NCBI GenBank assembly: GCA_035995165.1
Contig: DASYKU010000048.1
Location: 81,782 to 145,781 of the forward strand
DNA length: 64,000 bases
Reading direction: 5' to 3'
Origin: Mycobacteriales bacterium
GTDB lineage: Bacteria; Actinomycetota; Actinomycetes; Mycobacteriales; CADCTP01
The notes under the pieces were generated by a model. That model did not search any database, had not been told where the DNA came from, and worked only from the letters and a program-made list of their open reading frames with translations. Every line of letters begins with the position of its first letter. Position 1 is the stretch's first letter. The translations under genes were made by a program, and so were the position numbers. Positions 62,729 through 64,000 of this stretch are shown piece by piece.

Positions 62729-63919
62729 ATGCGGGCGTTGACATGGCAGGGCAAGCGGGATGTCCGGGTCGAGACGGTCCCGGACCCGAAGATCGTCGAA
62801 CCGACCGACGCCGTGGTCCGGATCACCTCGACCGCGATCTGCGGGTCCGATCTGCACCTGTACGAGGTGCTCGGGCCGTACCTGAGCCCTGGTGACGTGC
62901 TCGGGCACGAGCCGATGGGGATCGTCGAGGAGGTGGGGTCCGAGGTCACCCACATCCGGCCCGGCGACCGGGTGGTCGTCCCGTTCAACATCTCCTGCGG
63001 CTCCTGCTGGATGTGCTCGCGCGGGCTGTACGCACAGTGCGAGACCACCCAGGTCCGCTCCCAGGGCAAGGGCGCGGCCCTGCTCGGCTACACCGCGCTG
63101 TACGGCTCGGTGCCGGGCGGTCAGGCCGAGTATCTGCGGGTCCCGCAGGCGCACTTCGGCCCGATCAAGGTCCCGGACGGACCGCCGGACCAGCGGTTCG
63201 TCTACCTGTCCGACGTCCTGCCGACAGCCTGGCAGGCGGTCCGGTATGCGGACGTGCCGAACGGCGGCACCCTGGCCGTGCTGGGCCTCGGCCCGATCGG
63301 GCAGATGAGCACCCGCGTCGGCCGGCACCTCGGCGCGGAGCGGGTGATCGCCGTCGACCTCGTCCCCGAGCGGCTCGCGCTGGCCGCCAGGTACGGCGCC
63401 GAGACCCTCGACCTGCGCGAGGTGGACGACCTCGCCGAGGCGCTGATCGAGCGGACCGCCGGCCGCGGCCCGGACGCCGTGATCGACGCGGTCGGCATGG
63501 AGGCCCACGGCGCGCCGGGCGGCAAGCTCGCCCACACGATCGCCGGGATGATGCCCGACGCCGTCGCCAAGAAGGTGATGGAGAACGTCGGCGTCGACCG
63601 CCTCAGCGCGCTCAACATGGCCGTCGAGCTCGTCCGCCGCGGCGGGACCGTCTCGCTCTCGGGCGTCTACGGCGGCACCGCCGACCCGCTGAACATGCTG
63701 CAGATCTTCGACAAGCAGATCCAGATCCGCGGCGGCCAGGCCAACGTCAAGCGCGGGATCGACGACATCATGCCCTTGCTCACCGGCGAGGGCGACCCGC
63801 TGGGCACCGAGACGTTCGCAACCCACCCCGTCCCCCTCGCCGACGCTCCCAAGGCCTACAAGAACGTCCAGACCAAGGAGGACGGGACGTTCAAGGTCGT
63901 GTTCAAGCCCGGCACCTGA
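62729..63919 (+). CDS. Zinc-dependent alcohol dehydrogenase (glutathione-independent formaldehyde dehydrogenase-like)
   Basis: A 396-residue MDR enzyme. The catalytic-zinc region is AICGSDLH (Cys) and GHEPMGIVEEVG (His, Glu). The structural-zinc cysteines are in SCGSCWMCSRGLYAQC, and GLGPIGQM is the nucleotide-binding motif. The length (about 395) and the insert after the Cys-rich loop resemble the formaldehyde dehydrogenase/dismutase branch. The ATG has GGAGGGGAG upstream. The substrate is inferred only. Confidence 0.92.
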   Translation: MRALTWQGKRDVRVETVPDPKIVEPTDAVVRITSTAICGSDLHLYEVLGPYLSPGDVLGHEPMGIVEEVGSEVTHIRPGDRVVVPFNISCGSCWMCSRGLYAQCETTQVRSQGKGAALLGYTALYGSVPGGQAEYLRVPQAHFGPIKVPDGPPDQRFVYLSDVLPTAWQAVRYADVPNGGTLAVLGLGPIGQMSTRVGRHLGAERVIAVDLVPERLALAARYGAETLDLREVDDLAEALIERTAGRGPDAVIDAVGMEAHGAPGGKLAHTIAGMMPDAVAKKVMENVGVDRLSALNMAVELVRRGGTVSLSGVYGGTADPLNMLQIFDKQIQIRGGQANVKRGIDDIMPLLTGEGDPLGTETFATHPVPLADAPKAYKNVQTKEDGTFKVVFKPGT

Positions 63920-63934
63920 GCCGGGCTCTCGTGC

Positions 63935-64000
63935 TCACGACTGGTCGTCTACCTTGGGGTTGTCGCGCAGTTCTATCTGCAGCTCGTCCGTCGCAGGCTG
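63935..64000 (-). CDS. 3' end of a minus-strand gene (partial)
   Basis: The minus strand ends with an open frame running in from the right edge: PATDELQIELRDNPKVDDQS followed by a stop at 63935-63937. Only 21 codons are visible. The acidic, hydrophilic C-terminus looks coding, but no family can be named. It converges on the alcohol dehydrogenase, with 15 bases between the stops. Confidence 0.4.
   Translation of the reverse strand, partial: QPATDELQIELRDNPKVDDQS

Overview
The window is very GC-rich, densely packed and uses many GTG and TTG starts with GTGA/ATGA stop-start overlaps. Together with a menaquinone pathway, actinobacterial domain families and a HelR-type RNA polymerase rescue ATPase, this points to an actinomycete (Actinomycetota). 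The genus cannot be fixed from the sequence alone. No tRNA, rRNA, CRISPR array, transposase or phage gene was found, so this looks like ordinary chromosome with some accessory patches.

Layout. 1-11652: the 3' part of a ferredoxin-reductase-like flavoprotein, then ccdA and what looks like a complete System I cytochrome c maturation operon (ccmABCDEFGHI). A di-heme c-type cytochrome/peroxidase sits between ccmB and ccmC, and hemA (glutamyl-tRNA reductase) closes the run. Heme synthesis, heme export, apocytochrome reduction and a c-type client are thus together. 11503-16517: a Cys-rich ArsR/SufR-like regulator convergent on hemA, an orphan LuxR-type response regulator, a DinB-like enzyme, a 5'-3' exonuclease, a P450, a 55-residue membrane protein and a gene remnant. 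16562-21687: two large secreted proteins (FN3-repeat and GH30 glycosidase), separated by an 0.9-kb gap that holds a 48-bp near-perfect palindrome.

21941-31272: a tightly coupled cassette SWIM zinc finger - DUF5691 - MoxR AAA+ ATPase - DUF5682 - vWA, followed by a trypsin-like protein and a small multi-pass membrane protein. This is the best candidate for an undescribed system. 31269-34955: a methyltransferase, a PhzF remnant, and helR, which is preceded by a 19-bp inverted repeat that looks like a rifamycin-associated element. 35134-40571: an ECF sigma factor coupled to a membrane-anchored Rieske protein, a HAD dehalogenase, ACC deaminase, a LacI-type regulator with a missing start codon, and a divergent phytanoyl-CoA-type dioxygenase. 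40728-47326: metE and an aminotransferase/aminotransferase/aldehyde dehydrogenase operon. 47439-49357: small membrane, secreted and acidic proteins. 49393-56289: the menaquinone cluster menA-menE-menB (minus), menC-menD (plus), isochorismate synthase (minus).

56455-64000: a TIR-domain protein with a transmembrane helix and an ectodomain, a coiled-coil protein, a GNAT acetyltransferase, a P-loop kinase, a VOC protein, a family 2 glycosyltransferase, a DUF2231-Rieske fusion, a zinc alcohol dehydrogenase, and the 3' end of a minus-strand gene.

Functional themes: respiratory redox biology (c-type cytochrome maturation, heme, menaquinone, two Rieske proteins), antibiotic and stress defence (HelR, the MoxR-vWA cassette, TIR), and amino acid metabolism (metE, the transaminase operon, acdS). 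All identifications come from reading motifs and translations; no database search was run.
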